In this document: in pieces, positions 10,033 to 21,465 of the stretch | Layout: each line of letters begins with the position of its first letter | Numbering within the stretch: the stretch's first letter is position 1 | Source: Rhynchopus euleeides | Taxonomy: Eukaryota; Euglenozoa; Diplonemea; Diplonemida; Diplonemidae | DNA length: 64,000 nucleotides | Direction: 5' to 3' | Assembly: GCA_963210315.1 (NCBI GenBank) | Contig: OY723260.1 | Span: 372,001-436,000 of the forward strand | Position numbers and translations under genes: made by a program | Notes under the pieces: model-generated | The model's input: only the letters and a program-made list of their open reading frames with translations | Database searches by the model: none | What the model was told of the DNA's origin: nothing

Positions 10033-11940
10033 CCAGTGGGGCTTGTGGCCAACTAGCAGCAGCCTGGTATGACAGGGTAGTCATACACAGGCTATGTACA
10101 GGGTCGGCCTCGTCCTGGACCAGTCGTAGGCTTATGCTACTGTTGGTTCTCAGGACTGGCCACCACTGCGCGGGTCAAATTTTTGGAAAGGGGGCCTTGA
10201 CCAAAGGCAAACAGTTTTTGAGTTCTTGCACCACTTCATCTCGGGACTACTCTGATTGGATTCCTCGGATTCGTCGACACACTGTTTCAGAACTGTGCAC
10301 TTCTCCATCCACACCGGCATCGGGTCACCCGCTGAATGCCGTGAGGGCCGAAGCCCAGGGTCAGATTTCGGTACAAGGCGATTAACAGGTCGTTGAGAGG
10401 TTCGCAAGTTTAAATGTACCTACAAAAGCTTCATGTACCCATGATAGGGATTTAGTCATTGCTATAGGTGAAGATCAGAGCCCAGGCGGGATGTAAGACA
10501 GGGTGTCGCAGATGCAACAATATCTCCAGAGCCACTTTGTATGCCTTTGTTCGGGATGCCCCTTCACCTGTCGCGCTTAGGTTCCGTCCAAGTTCGCCGA
10601 TTCCAGTGCTTCAAGAGAGCACACAGTTCCTTCCCAGTAGTCTTCATCCTCGGTTCCGAATCATCGCAGTCCCTCGAATCCATGGTGCAGAACTAAATTC
10701 TCGAAAGGTGGTCAATGTTTTGAAAGGGGCCCGTGACCAGCGGAAATTGGAATTTTTGACCCAAACCTGCAAGTGTACTGTTGTTTAACGTTGTCCAAAG
10801 CCCCTTGCGGTGTGACAGTACATTCGTTATGTGAATATCTGTCACATGGCTATGGCAACACAGACACAGGCAAGCTGGGGAGGCGTCGCGTCCGTCGAAA
10901 AAATCATTTCTGCACAACTACCGGCATCGCAGCTACGGTAGAAGTGACTGACCCTGTTCTTGTAATCTTGACGCTGGAAAATTCCATTCGGAAATACCAA
11001 ACACATCCACTGAAAGTGGATGGAATGGGCGTCAAGACCGTGATTTTTGGGGGAGTGGACTGCCCTGTATCGTGAACCCGCTGAGGGTACAAAATACAGA
11101 ACAGGGAGGCACAGGTGCAGCACAACACAGGCAGGCAGGCAGGAAACAATGGGTGCAGGTCAGACAAAATGTTCGGTGTCAATCGGCTTGGTTTGGTTTG
11201 TAGGGATGATGCGGAACACACAACCCGCACCCAACCTCCAGATTCAGCCACTGTACCCATTTTCAACCTCCAGCCTGACGTACAAGACGACCAGGCCGTG
11301 ACGGACACTGTGTTGCCTAAAAGGCGTTGTTCTCACGGAGTATAGACGCAGTTCGTCCTCACACCTCAGCAAGATACTCACCCTAACTCACCTAAAAAGG
11401 GTGGGAAACAGCAAGGTTTGGTAAACATCGTTCTTCTCAGCAGGTTGGCACAATTCATCCACACACGTTGTTTCGCTTCCTAACGCATACATTGTCGTAC
11501 CAGAGGGGGAAGCTCTTCAGTGCAGTCCCTCCGCATGTGTGGATTAACGGCCTCTGTGGTTAAAAATCACACAGTTTGTCTAGACATCGCTTCAAGAATT
11601 CCGTACACCATAATCACCGTGACTTCTGTTTAAGTGAGTAGCTGGCTAAGGGGGGTGTCGCTAGTCACCCGTCCCGAAGGACTGCTGCCCTTATCCTTTT
11701 TTGGGGGGATTTCCCTCGAAAAATACTACGAGAAACACTTGGCCTCGATGATGTGAGTGTTGCATTCAATGCCATTGAACGTTTAAAAGACAAGGCGTTG
11801 TGTGTGCGCCAAACCCGGATGAACAAACCTCACGTGGTTTGGCTGATGAAGCTTGGTGTGAATGTGCGCACAGTCATAACAACAAGGCAAGGTAGATTGT
11901 GTTTGTCACCCAAAGCGCTGCCAACTATCTTTTTCACTGT
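10033..11940. other. no gene seen
   Basis: Only short overlapping ORFs in all frames, with no recognisable domain or consistent coding frame. No clear terminal repeats were found by eye. Confidence 0.45.
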
Positions 11941-12049
11941 GGGGGTCTCTTCGCTACGGGATGGTCGTCAGTGCACCTCGGTGTATTTGCTGTTGAAATA
12001 GTGAAAACTGACGAAGATTGACGAAGAATAACGACCAGCGAAGACCCCC
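11941..12049 (+). mobile_element. 109-bp MITE, copy 1 of 5
   Basis: Begins GGGGGTCTCTTCGCTACGG and ends GACCAGCGAAGACCCCC, so the termini are inverted repeats of GGGGGTCTTCGCT. Internal text includes GTCGTCAGTGCA and AAAACTGACG. Other copies are at 18295-18400, 34082-34188 (reversed), 54898-55006 and 63084-63191. Confidence 0.85.
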
Positions 12050-14408
12050 TTGTGACAACCTTCTTGTGTGTGGTTTTGTCCCCCAAAAAGAGAACTCGTC
12101 CAGCCAGTGGGTCGTAACAAGCGACACTCACATCTTCCCATTTTGTAAGTTCAGCGTAGCCAACTCAGGAAACTTTTCACTGTGCGGATCCTTGCGAACA
12201 CTTCACACGCCCGGCAGGCTGGTGGGGTGTTCTGCGTTCGAAGAAGTTCGACTGTCGTTGCACCGTCACACCCCACTCACCCATCCCACCCCGCCACCAG
12301 AGATCACACTCCAGAAGATGGGTTGCCCCTTTGCGGTGGTTTGAATGGTGGTGTCGAAAGCGATTCGCGCAAGATACTGAACGACGCACAACACTTTTCA
12401 CCCAGAAAAGGGGGGATTTGCCCTTCAATGAAAACCTGCCACACAGCCACTTAGGCCTTGCGATGCTCAAGTGCCGGTTGGACCCCTATGTCCTTCAGGC
12501 CCCAAAGCAGGCAACGATATGGGATCAACCTCACAGGGGTGAACAACAGGGTGAACAAGGCACGGGTTTTAGTCTGATGACACACTGCAACCTCAAGGTG
12601 ACTGGCGACACCTCTCCTACAGTCTGCGGCACGCTGCCGTGGCGACAAGGCTTCCTGACATGGGAGATCGCTGCGTGGATCAACGTGGCACCACCCGTGT
12701 GCTCGGCAGGTTGTTTCGGCACCTGCTTTCTCCGTGTCATGCTTTTCGTGAGCGTGTCAGGGATGTTGGCACACGCTGGGGAGGGTTTCACATGATGACA
12801 TAACGTACATCAGAAGCACACACCCACGTGGCGCTGTCCTTGGCAGGACTTTGAAGTGCCGCCTTGATATCCTTGTTGGATAGAACCCTCATATCACACC
12901 CTCACTCAGCTGACGAAAACCGACCCTCGGGGCCAGTCTGCGATACCAGCACGCGAACCCAAATTGCAATGCGAAAACCTGAGATTTCTGGCTGATTTGG
13001 CCATGTACCCAGGTCCTCAGGAGCTAGATATTCGCGGGCCCATTTTAGGGCAACGAATGGGCTCAAAATTCATAAATTCCTTTGAAAACGGGCCCAAATG
13101 ACCAAAATAGCCCCACCCCCCAAAAAAAATTCGAAAAGGTCCCCCCCGCAGAATTTCTCAGAATTTTCCAGATTTCTCAGATTTTCCAGAATTTTCCAGA
13201 TTTTCTCAGATTTTTCTTTTTTTTTTAAGGAGAGGGGGCCCGGTGCCTGCGCGCGTCCTGTCGTACTGTGGCTGCTTGGTGGGGCTAGCGCAGCAGGTTC
13301 TACTTTTGCTTCTACGGGCTCTTAGCACTGTAACATGAACTACACGAACAACAAAGCTCTAGGGCAAACAAACCGCGCACTGGCCGGGGTTGAGCTGCGT
13401 GGGGCTCCGTGCTGGCGGCATGAACAAGGGGCTGTAGGTAAGTCTACCATTCACAAGGGGCAGCCCGCTGGTGAGGGGAAAAGGGGGCGAGGTAAAGGGG
13501 GGGGGGGGCAGGGGGGGAGGGGCGAAAGCGACTGACAGCGAGGGCGTGGACCGACTCCGCTGGCGCATTCACCGGAAGAAAGGGGAAGGGGGCACGGGGG
13601 TGGGGAACGGGAGGGGGGGGGGGGAGGGGCGAAAGGAAAGAGGGGGGTAGGGGGGGGGGGAGCCGACCTACGGCTATCTCGCTCCCCTGGCGGCCCTACT
13701 CCCCTGGTCAGATTTTTCAGATTTTGACATTCTGGCCCGGATTTTTTGCAGAAATATTTCGATGAGCCATTTTAGGGCTCAAAATGGGCTCAAAATTCAA
13801 AAATCCCTTTGAAAATGGGTCCAAATGTCCAAAATAGGCCCACCCCAAAAAAAAATTCGAAAAGGTCCCCCCCACAGATTTTCCAGATTTCTGACAGAAT
13901 TTCTCAGAATTTTCCAGATTTCTCAGATTTTCCAGAATTCTGAGAAATCTGGAAAAATCTGGAAAAATCTGTCCAGAATCTGGCCAGATTTTTTCCAGAA
14001 TTCTCAGATTTTTCCAGATTTCTCAGAATTTCCAGAATTCTGAAAAATCTGGAAAAATCTGTCCAGAATCTGGACAGATTTTCTCAGATTTTGAAAATTC
14101 TGAAAAATCTGGAATCCCCAGAATCTGCCAGAATCTGTGAAATTCTGGCAGAAATCTGTCAAACCATGCTGTTTGGCGCGTTTTTTTGTAAGTTTTTGTA
14201 AGAAAAGTAATAAAACTCGGTTTCTAACAACACTGGGGTCTTTGACCCCCCCCCGACCCCCCTTAGATTAGGCCCTGTGATGGATAATCCTCCTGTGTGG
14301 GGGTCTGTGTGGTGCCGTACCTGCAGTGACAAACGTACCTTGTACTAAACTCAAAAAGCGCCGAGTTTAATACAGTTTAATACAGTTTAATACAAACGTG
14401 TTTAATAC
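12050..14408. other. non-coding; two array-linked boxes and G-rich tracts
   Basis: No gene was recognised. Bases 13040-13220 and 13755-14160 are two versions of one repeat: a segment around GGGCTCAAAATTCA and CCAAAATAG, then poly-A followed by TTCGAAAAGGTCCCCCC, then an array of CAGATTTCTCAGAATTTTCC-type words. Between them, 13480-13670 is strongly G-rich with several G runs that could form G-quadruplexes. At 14365-14408 the TTTAATACAG decamer cluster recurs. Confidence 0.55.
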
Positions 14409-15906
14409 AGTTTATTACCGGTCCTGAAACCATTATTACCGGTTTCCTGCAGAAAGTCCATAAGCCAAGAGGTAATAATAAACCACTTTACGAGACTTAA
14501 AGGCGATATTATTGACCATTCGGTAATTAAAAAGTTTTTATCAAAACTAGGAAATAAAGCAGTCACAGGAATATAGCCTGGGTTTAGTGACTTCATCCAT
14601 TATTTACACTCAGCTTTCTTATTACCGCAATATTGAGGGCAATAATGGAAATCTTTATTTCCTGGAAAAAGCGGCTGGGGGCAGGGGCGGTGTGGGGGCG
14701 AGGTCCTGGCCAGTTTGCTTGATCCACATTGCTCCTACTCGCTACAACACTTCACAGGGGCTAGAGGGCATCACCTCGGCAGGTTGACGTTCAGATCCAC
14801 AGTCACCCTGCTCTGGCTTGGCGCTCCCGTCGTCGTCCCCTGTGAAGGCTGGCTTGACATCATGTGCGCGACGTTCCGCTGGTGTGTCGTGGATGCATCA
14901 AGGTAGAGCTGCGGCGTCGATTCTCCGCGCCAGCCGAAATGCCTGCGGAGATCCATGGTGGACGCGCCGCCATTGGCCGCTGCCAGCGCGGCGGAGCGTC
15001 TCATGCTGTGCCCGGTGTATCCCTCCGGGTCCTTTTCCAGGCACAGCGCAATCTTCCGTGGCAGCCCGTAGAATTGGTTTCGCCCGATGGGCGAAGCGAG
15101 GAACGCGCTGCCGGCCTTGTTGATGCGTCTTGCGACAGGCCCCGTCACGAGGTCCGACAGAGAGAGGTGGGCCAGATGGGCCTTGAGGACGTCGTAGAAC
15201 ACAGCTTCTTCGTTCAGCATCTTGGGGACCACAAACGACCGTTCAATCGCGACGCTTCCCTGCTTTGCACCGTAGAACTTCACGCTGATCTGCTCATCTT
15301 GGACGGTGATGTTTTCGATCGACAGGTTGCGGAGTTCAACGCAGCGCATCCCACCGAAGAAGGCCAGCACCACAAGCGCACGATACTGCTTGCTCGCCAG
15401 CGACCCGGTGCCCTTGTCCATGTAGTCCTGCAGTTCTTGAAAAGAGAAGGTTTTGGCTTGTTTGGTGGTGTAGCCCTTTGTTTGATTCTTCACGTACTGG
15501 TGGAGGCGTGGCATCTTTGTCTTGATCATGTTCCCGTGGACAATCTTGACCTTGAAGTTGATGATGGAGTAGTAGTTCCAGATTGACGATGCGGCAGAAC
15601 CCCCCTGCAGCTTGGCCTTGAGATAGCCCTTGATGTGCTTCTCGGAGTAGATTGTCTTCATGGAACGAACCCGGGGAGCCTCCTCAGCGACGTACGCCTC
15701 GAAGTCAGTCAGTCGATCGGTGTATGCCTTCCTGCTGCGGACTGGCATGAGGTCACCGTCACTTGATGTGCTGCTGCTGCTGTCGCTGTCATGATCGGCG
15801 GCGCGGGGCATGATGTGTGTGATGTTGCGTGATCTGTGGAGGTTGTGGCTCTGGTACTACGGAGGCTTTCTGCAGGTAACCGATTATAATGGTTTCAGGA
15901 CCGTTA
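14409..15906. mobile_element. tyrosine-recombinase element with ~45-bp inverted repeats
   Basis: The left repeat (14409-14457) and the right repeat (15863-15906) are inverted copies with about five mismatches, sharing CTTTCTGCAGG and ATAATGGTTTCAGGACCG. The right repeat is cut by the TIR element at 15907-16660: bases just after that insertion (AACAAACT, 16662-16669) continue the match to the left repeat. The interior is about 1.4 kb and contains one gene, the recombinase at 14771-15811. Tyrosine-recombinase elements of the Crypton type usually lack terminal inverted repeats, so the class is unclear. Confidence 0.7.
14771..15811 (-). CDS. tyrosine recombinase / integrase
   Basis: A complete 346-aa ORF. 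Residues 1-20 are acidic and Ser-rich. A core-binding-like helical domain spans about 25-125 and the catalytic domain about 140-310. The active-site set is present: Arg156 in AFFGGMRCVELR, a candidate beta-hairpin Lys183 in GAKQGS, His268 and Arg271 in GHSMRRSAA, His291/Trp294 in HFGWRG, and the nucleophile Tyr303 in TPQLYLDAS. The enzyme should cut and rejoin DNA through a 3'-phosphotyrosine bond. It lies alone inside inverted repeats (14409-15906), which are its most likely recombination sites. GC content and codon use resemble the transposase at 7721-9736. It could equally belong to a Crypton- or DIRS-like element; no reverse transcriptase is present nearby. Confidence 0.9.
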   Translation of the reverse strand: MPRAADHDSDSSSSTSSDGDLMPVRSRKAYTDRLTDFEAYVAEEAPRVRSMKTIYSEKHIKGYLKAKLQGGSAASSIWNYYSIINFKVKIVHGNMIKTKMPRLHQYVKNQTKGYTTKQAKTFSFQELQDYMDKGTGSLASKQYRALVVLAFFGGMRCVELRNLSIENITVQDEQISVKFYGAKQGSVAIERSFVVPKMLNEEAVFYDVLKAHLAHLSLSDLVTGPVARRINKAGSAFLASPIGRNQFYGLPRKIALCLEKDPEGYTGHSMRRSAALAAANGGASTMDLRRHFGWRGESTPQLYLDASTTHQRNVAHMMSSQPSQGTTTGAPSQSRVTVDLNVNLPR

Positions 15907-16660
15907 CAGGGGGGGGTCAAATAAACGTACTAAGTACTACTATTCGGCGAACGGGCGGGCCTAAATCGACCTCGCCAAAAAAGTATAAAATACGTTGCGA
16001 GCGAATAGACGTACGTAGTACGTCTATTCAACTTTTCCTAAAAACACTGTTTGCAGGGGCTCTGCGGGGCTATTTGGTCCACCAGGGGCGCGCTGGTCAC
16101 TGCTGCGTGCCCTGGCCCAGATCACTTCGTTGAAGGAAGGCCGGGGAGCGCCTGGCTGTGGCCCATCCTCTTGAGGCATTCCGTGAGCAGATGAAAGCAT
16201 CCGACGTCGTCACTATATCGACACCAGCCGAAGATATTGGCCCTGTTGGTGGATGTCACAGGTCTACGGTGAGCTTTGTCTGGGGCGGTGGTGGTGGGGA
16301 CTGCGGACGCCGTAGCTGAGGGAATGCGCGGCGGGCTTCAGCAGTGGTTCTGATGCCTCTGGACCGCATGAGCTTGCGGGTTTGCGGGGCCCATGCACCC
16401 TGGTTCCCCGAAGTGGCACCAATAGACCTTGTCCCCATTCCTTGCCCCAAAGTTTGTGGATTTGTGTGCCCCCTCCACTGGCAGGCGGTCCTCCAAAAAG
16501 AAAATCTCAAAAAAAACGAGATACTTCCCAAAAAAACGGGTGGGCAAAGTAAGTACTTGTATTCAACGGCCCAACGTGCCCCAGAGCCCCAAAAAAATAA
16601 GTACTACTATTCGGCTAAGTACTACTATTCAACTAAGTACGTATATTCGACCCCCCCCTG
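15907..16660. mobile_element. internally deleted copy of the 1515-3274 TIR element
   Basis: It has the same CAGGGGGGGGTCAAATAAAC terminus, the same AAGTACTACTATTC subterminal motifs and matching internal blocks, but is 754 bp instead of 1760. Most of the zinc-knuckle ORF is missing. TA lies on both sides. It sits inside the right inverted repeat of the recombinase element, so it is the younger insertion. Confidence 0.85.
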
Positions 16661-16686
16661 TAACAAACTACCATATAACCGGTCCT

Positions 16687-16859
16687 AATTGAGTACTTTC
16701 TGGATTTCGGGAAATTACGTCCCCTCAGCAAGGTACTCGGGTGTTTTTGTTCCCCTCGGGAAGGCCCTCGGGCTTCGCCCTCGGGCCTTCCCTCGGGGAA
16801 CAAAACACCCTCGGACCTTGCTTCGGGGACGTAATTACCCTCAATCCATAAAGTACTTT
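16687..16859. repeat. 173-bp fold-back palindrome
   Basis: The arms AGTACTTT...TTACGTCCCC...GTGTTTT.GTTCCCCTCGGG and their reverse complement meet at a CGGGCTTCGCCCTCG loop. Pairing is long with a few bulges. This is a MITE-like fold-back element or a strong cruciform. Confidence 0.8.
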
Positions 16860-17145
16860 ATTATTACCGGTAATAAATAGCTATTAATACAGGGCCTGCC
16901 TACACTGGGGGGGGAGCGGGGGGGCTGCAGTGTGGTGTGAAGGTGGGCACCATCAGCAAGTTTTTTTGATCGGGTGTGGGCCTCCACGAAACAAAGAAAA
17001 GGGGGGGGGGGAGAGGGGGCTTGCATGATTTACTTTCTCGCAACAACGAATCATTCGGGTGAGGTTTGGGGGATGCAGGTTGGCGCCCCCACCCCCCCTC
17101 CCTCCCTCCTCACTCCCCTCTCCAGGCTGGTCGCTAACCATCATT

Positions 17146-17199
17146 CATCATTCCACCATCGGGGCCTGCCGTAAGGCAGGCCCCGATGGTGGAATGATG
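17146..17199. repeat. perfect 25-bp stem-loop
   Basis: The arm 17146-17170 (CATCATTCCACCATC then GGGGCCTGCC) pairs perfectly with 17175-17199 around a GTAA loop. No mismatch was seen in 25 bp, unusual for sequence this degraded. It lies in a non-coding stretch between simple repeats. Confidence 0.85.
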
Positions 17200-17244
17200 G
17201 TGGGATGAAACACACACTACCACCTCATTCACCCACCATTCCCC

Positions 17245-17770
17245 AGGGCCGAAGAGAGTATGATTTTGCAGGAACAGATGCTCACTACCGTGGCCTCCGG
17301 CGGCTGGGGGGCTCCGCCCCCCAGACCCCCCTGTGGCGCATGTCTCGTACTCAAGTCATTCGATTCCCACAGGTCAGGGAATCCAACCACTCCAGTAGCC
17401 TCAGGAGGACCCAGCCAACTCACACAGAATCTGTCGCCACAATGAACAGATGTTCACTACCGTGGCCTCCGGCGGCTGGGGGGCTCCGCCCCCCAGACCC
17501 CCCTGTGGACCATGTAGCGTGTGCCCGGCGAGGAACCAAGCCCTTGCGCTTCGACTGCCGTGGCATATCAGGGGGTAGCGTCGAATCATGGTACCGAAAG
17601 CCATTTTTTGGTTTCCTCCGGCACCCGAGGATGGCGCGAGCGGGAGAGGAACCGCGGAAGGAACCCAGCGCCTCACACCGTGCCCACCCAGTGGTCCACA
17701 GACGGGAAAGTTAAGTAACATTATGGACCCCTGACCCCCCCCCCCCCCAAAACAGGAGCGTCCGCCCACC
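17245..17770 (+). repeat. ~500-bp dispersed repeat, copy 1
   Basis: Starts GAAGAGAGTATG, contains two 60-bp GTGGCCTCCGGCGG motifs (17277, 17451), then a block around GCATATCAGGGGG and GCCATTTTTTGGTTTCC, and ends in a C run and AAAACAGGAGCGTC. A second copy is at 36147-36545. No coding potential was recognised. Confidence 0.75.
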
Positions 17771-18294
17771 TAATCTCTAAAATCGAAAAAGTTACGACAG
17801 GCCTGGATCGTGGGCGCCGCGATCGCGTACGAACCACATTTTACTGCATGGCCACCACTTCCACCCCCACCCCCCCACGACTGACCATCATCCCACGGGA
17901 TCTCGGAATTCAGAAAGTTAGCGATCAGCCTGTCCCCTCCCTCTTCCGCATGATTAACCCTGTTAAGTCAGTGAATACGCTGCCTGTTTGGCCTGGTGCT
18001 GCAGAAAACGCTTCGCAAAATGCGCACGAGAACTGGTGCTCTCGAAAAGCCCAAATCGCGTAGTTCGTGCGCACCTTTGTGCGAAGTGTTTTCGCAATTT
18101 TGATCTCTTTTCACAACCGGGGGCGATTCGACGTGTAGCCACGCAAGCCCTCCTCACAGAATAGAGAACGTCATAATTGCGCAGCTTCGACAGAGAAGGG
18201 GAGAATGCCCGATTACTATTTAGCCATCATCTTGCTCCACACACTCCCTGTTGATCACTCAATCTGAACTGCCGCGACCCACACACCCTCCAGA
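17771..18294. other. no gene seen
   Basis: Short ORFs only, with no recognisable feature. Confidence 0.4.
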
Positions 18295-18400
18295 GGGTCT
18301 TCGTTACGGGGTGATCGTCAGTGCTGCGGCTTATTGGTGTATTTCCTGAGGAACCTCTTGGTGAAAACTGACGAAGCATAACGACCAGCGAAGACACCCC
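18295..18400 (+). mobile_element. 109-bp-family MITE, copy 2
   Basis: GGGTCTTCGTTACGGGG at the left and ACGACCAGCGAAGAC at the right. The middle is diverged and the right end passes into a C run. Confidence 0.7.
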
Positions 18401-18552
18401 CCCCCCCCAGGTGTGCAGCCAGTTTGGCGGAAGCGTCAAATAAATCCACCAACAATAAAAAACGAAGAATGGGAGAGGGGATGGGGCGGGGGGGGGGGGG
18501 GGGGGGGGGTGAAATAAAAGTAGAAGGGATCACAAGATGGGGCGGGGGGGGG

Positions 18553-21465
18553 GCAGGCCTCTGGCTAATTCTGGGGCCGGACTTAACGTTGGGCCGGAGG
18601 GGGGGGGGGGGGGGCCCTACCCTACCCTACCCTACCCTACCCTACCCTACCCTACCCTACCCTACAGCACGTCGGGGGTACCCACAACCCGACCCAACCC
18701 TACCCTAGGGTGAGGGTTGGGTACCCATAACCCGACCCAACACGACCCTACCCAACCCAGGGGTCAGGGCCAGGGTTGATCCTAGACCCAACCCAACCCA
18801 AGGGTTAGGGTCAGGGTTGACCCCAGACCCTACCCAACCCTAGGGTAAGGGTCACGGTTGACCCTAGACCCTACCCAACCCTAGGGTTAGGGTCAGGGTT
18901 AACCCTAGACCCTACCCTAACCCTAGGGTTAGGGTTAGGGTTAACCCTTGACCCAACCCTAGGGTTAGGGTCAGGGTTAACCCTAGACCCTACCCTAACC
19001 CTAGGGTTAGGGTTAGGGTTAACCCTTGACCCAACCCTAGGGTTAGGGTTAGGGTTAACCCTAGACCCTACCGAACCCTCGGGTTAGGGTCAGGGTTAAC
19101 CCTAGACCCTACCCTAACCCTAGGGTTAGGGTTAGGGTTAACCCTTGACCCAACCCTAGGGTTAGGGTCAGGGTTGACCCCAGACCCTACCCAACCCTAG
19201 GGTTAGGGTTAGGGTTGACCCTAGACCCTACCCTAACCCTAGGGTTAGGGTCAGGGTTAACCCTAGACCCTACCCTAACCCTAGGGTTAGGGTTAGGGTT
19301 AACCCTTGACCCAACCCTAGGGTTAGGGTTAGGGTTAACCCTAGACCCTACCGAACCCTCGGGTTAGGGTCAGGGTTGACCCTAGACCCTACCCAACCCT
19401 AGGGTTAGGGTCAGGGTTAACCCTAGACCCTACCCTAACCCTAGGGTTAGGGTTAGGGTTAACCCTTGACCCAACCCTAGGGTTAGGGTCAGGGTTGACC
19501 CCAGACCCTACCCAACCCTAGGGTTAGGGTTAGGGTTAACCCTAGACCCTACCGAACCCTCGGGTTAGGGTCAGGGTTGACCCTAGACCCTACCCAACCC
19601 TAGGGTTAGGGTCAGGGTTAACCCTAGACCCTACCCTAACCCTAGGGTTAGGGTTAGGGTTAACCCTTGACCCAACCCTAGGGTTAGGGTCAGGGTTGAC
19701 CCCAGACCCTACCCAACCCTAGGGTTAGGGTTAGGGTTGACCCTAGACCCTACCCTAACCCTAGGGTTAGGGTCAGGGTTAACCCTAGACCCTACCCTAA
19801 CCCTAGGGTTAGGGTCTAGGGTTAACCCTGACCCTAACCCTAGGGTTGGGTTGGGTCTAGGGTTAACCCTGACCCTAACCCTAGGGTTGGGTAGGGTGTA
19901 GGGTTAACCCTAACCCTAGGGTCGGGTTGGGTTAACCCTAACCCTAGGGTTGGGTTGGGTTAACCCTAACCCTAGGGTTGGGTTGGGTATAGGGTTAACC
20001 CTAACCCTAACCCTAGGGTTGGGTTGGGTCTAGGGTTAACCCTGACCCTAACCCTAGGGTTGGGTAGGGTATAGGGTTAACCCCAACCCTAACCCTAGGG
20101 TTGGGTTGGGTCTAGGGTTAACCCGAACCCTAACCCTAGGGTTGGGTTGGGTCTAGGGTTAACCCTAACCCTAACCCTAGGGTAGGGTTGGGTGTAGGGT
20201 TGGGTTGGGTCTAGGGTTAACCCTGACCCTAACCCTAGGGTAGGGTCTAGGGTTAACCCTAACCCTAGGGTAGGGTTGGGTCTAGGGTTAACCCTGACCC
20301 TAACCCTAGGGTAGGGTTGGGTGTAGGGTTGGGTTGGGTATAGGGTTAACCCTGACCCTAACCCTAGGGTAGGGTCTAGGGTTAACCCTAACCCTAACCC
20401 TAGGGTTGGGTAGGGTGTAGGGTTAACCCTAACCCTAGGGTAGGGTTGGGTCTAGGGTTAACCCTGACCCTAACCCTAGGGTAGGGTTGGGTGTAGGGTT
20501 GGGTTGGGTATAGGGTTAACCCTAACCCTAACCCTAGGGTTGGGTAGGGTGTAGGGTTAACCCTAACCCTAGGGTAGGGTTGGGTCTAGGGTTAACCCTG
20601 ACCCTAACCCTAGGGTAGGGTTGGGTGTAGGGTTGGGTTGGGTATAGGGTTAACCCTAACCCTAACCCTAGGGTTGGGTAGGGTGTAGGGTTAACCCTAA
20701 CCCTAGGGTAGGGTTGGGTCTAGGGTTAACCCTGACCCTAACCCTAGGGTAGGGTCTAGGGTTAACCCCAACCCTAACCCTAGGGTTGGGTAGGGTGTAG
20801 GGTTAACCCTGACCCTAACCCTAGGGTAGGGTCTAGGGTTAACCCTAACCCTAACCCTAGGGTTGGGTAGGGTGTAGGGTTAACCCTAACCCTAGGGTAG
20901 GGTTGGGTCTAGGGTTAACCCTGACCCTAACCCTAGGGTAGGGTTGGGTGTAGGGTTGGGTTGGGTATAGGGTTAACCCTAACCCTAACCCTAGGGTTGG
21001 GTAGGGTGTAGGGTTAACCCTAACCCTAGGGTAGGGTTGGGTCTAGGGTTAACCCTGACCCTAACCCTAGGGTAGGGTCTAGGGTTAACCCCAACCCTAA
21101 CCCTAGGGTTGGGTAGGGTGTAGGGTTAACCCTGACCCTAACCCTAGGGTTGGGTAGGGTCTAGGGTTAACCCTAACCCTAGGGTGAGGGTAGGGTCTGG
21201 AGTTAACCCCAACCCCAACCCTAGGGTTGGGTAGGGTCTAGGGTCACCCGTAACCCTCGAAATCGGGCCCAAATCGCCAAAATGGGCACCCCTCAAAAAA
21301 AAAATTCGAAAAGGTCCCCCTACCCACACCTGGAAATTACCAAAAAATCTGGGACCCCGGCGGCCCCAACCCTAGGGTAGGGTAGGGTAGCCCCCCCCCC
21401 CCCCCCTCCCCCCCCCGGCACGGAGAAACTTAACGTTCGACCCGAATTAGCCAGAGGCCTGGGGG
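18553..21465. repeat. telomere-motif array arranged as a giant inverted repeat
   Basis: Outer ends are inverted: CAGGCCTCTGGCTAATTC at 18554-18571 and its reverse complement at about 21445-21462. Next inward is a G run (C run on the right) and a short (CCCTA)n / (TAGGG)n tract. Inside are roughly 40-bp units that mix CCCTAA and TTAGGG blocks head to head, with TTAA and CCTAGG centres. Units left of about 19800 read AGACCCTACCC; units right of it are the reverse complement (GGGTAGGGTCT), so orientation switches at about 19800-19820. This is an imperfect satellite built from telomere-like words, not a clean telomere. Confidence 0.85.

Noticed and set aside
9609..10084. extension of the hAT transposase N-terminus across the N gap to an ATG at 10084
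   Set aside because: The extra codons beyond the gap translate GAATTCTG repeat, not protein, and the gap length is arbitrary.
18553..21465. true chromosome end or telomere fusion
   Set aside because: Units are degenerate and palindromic, flanked by sequence on both sides, and strand orientation is opposite to a head-to-head fusion.
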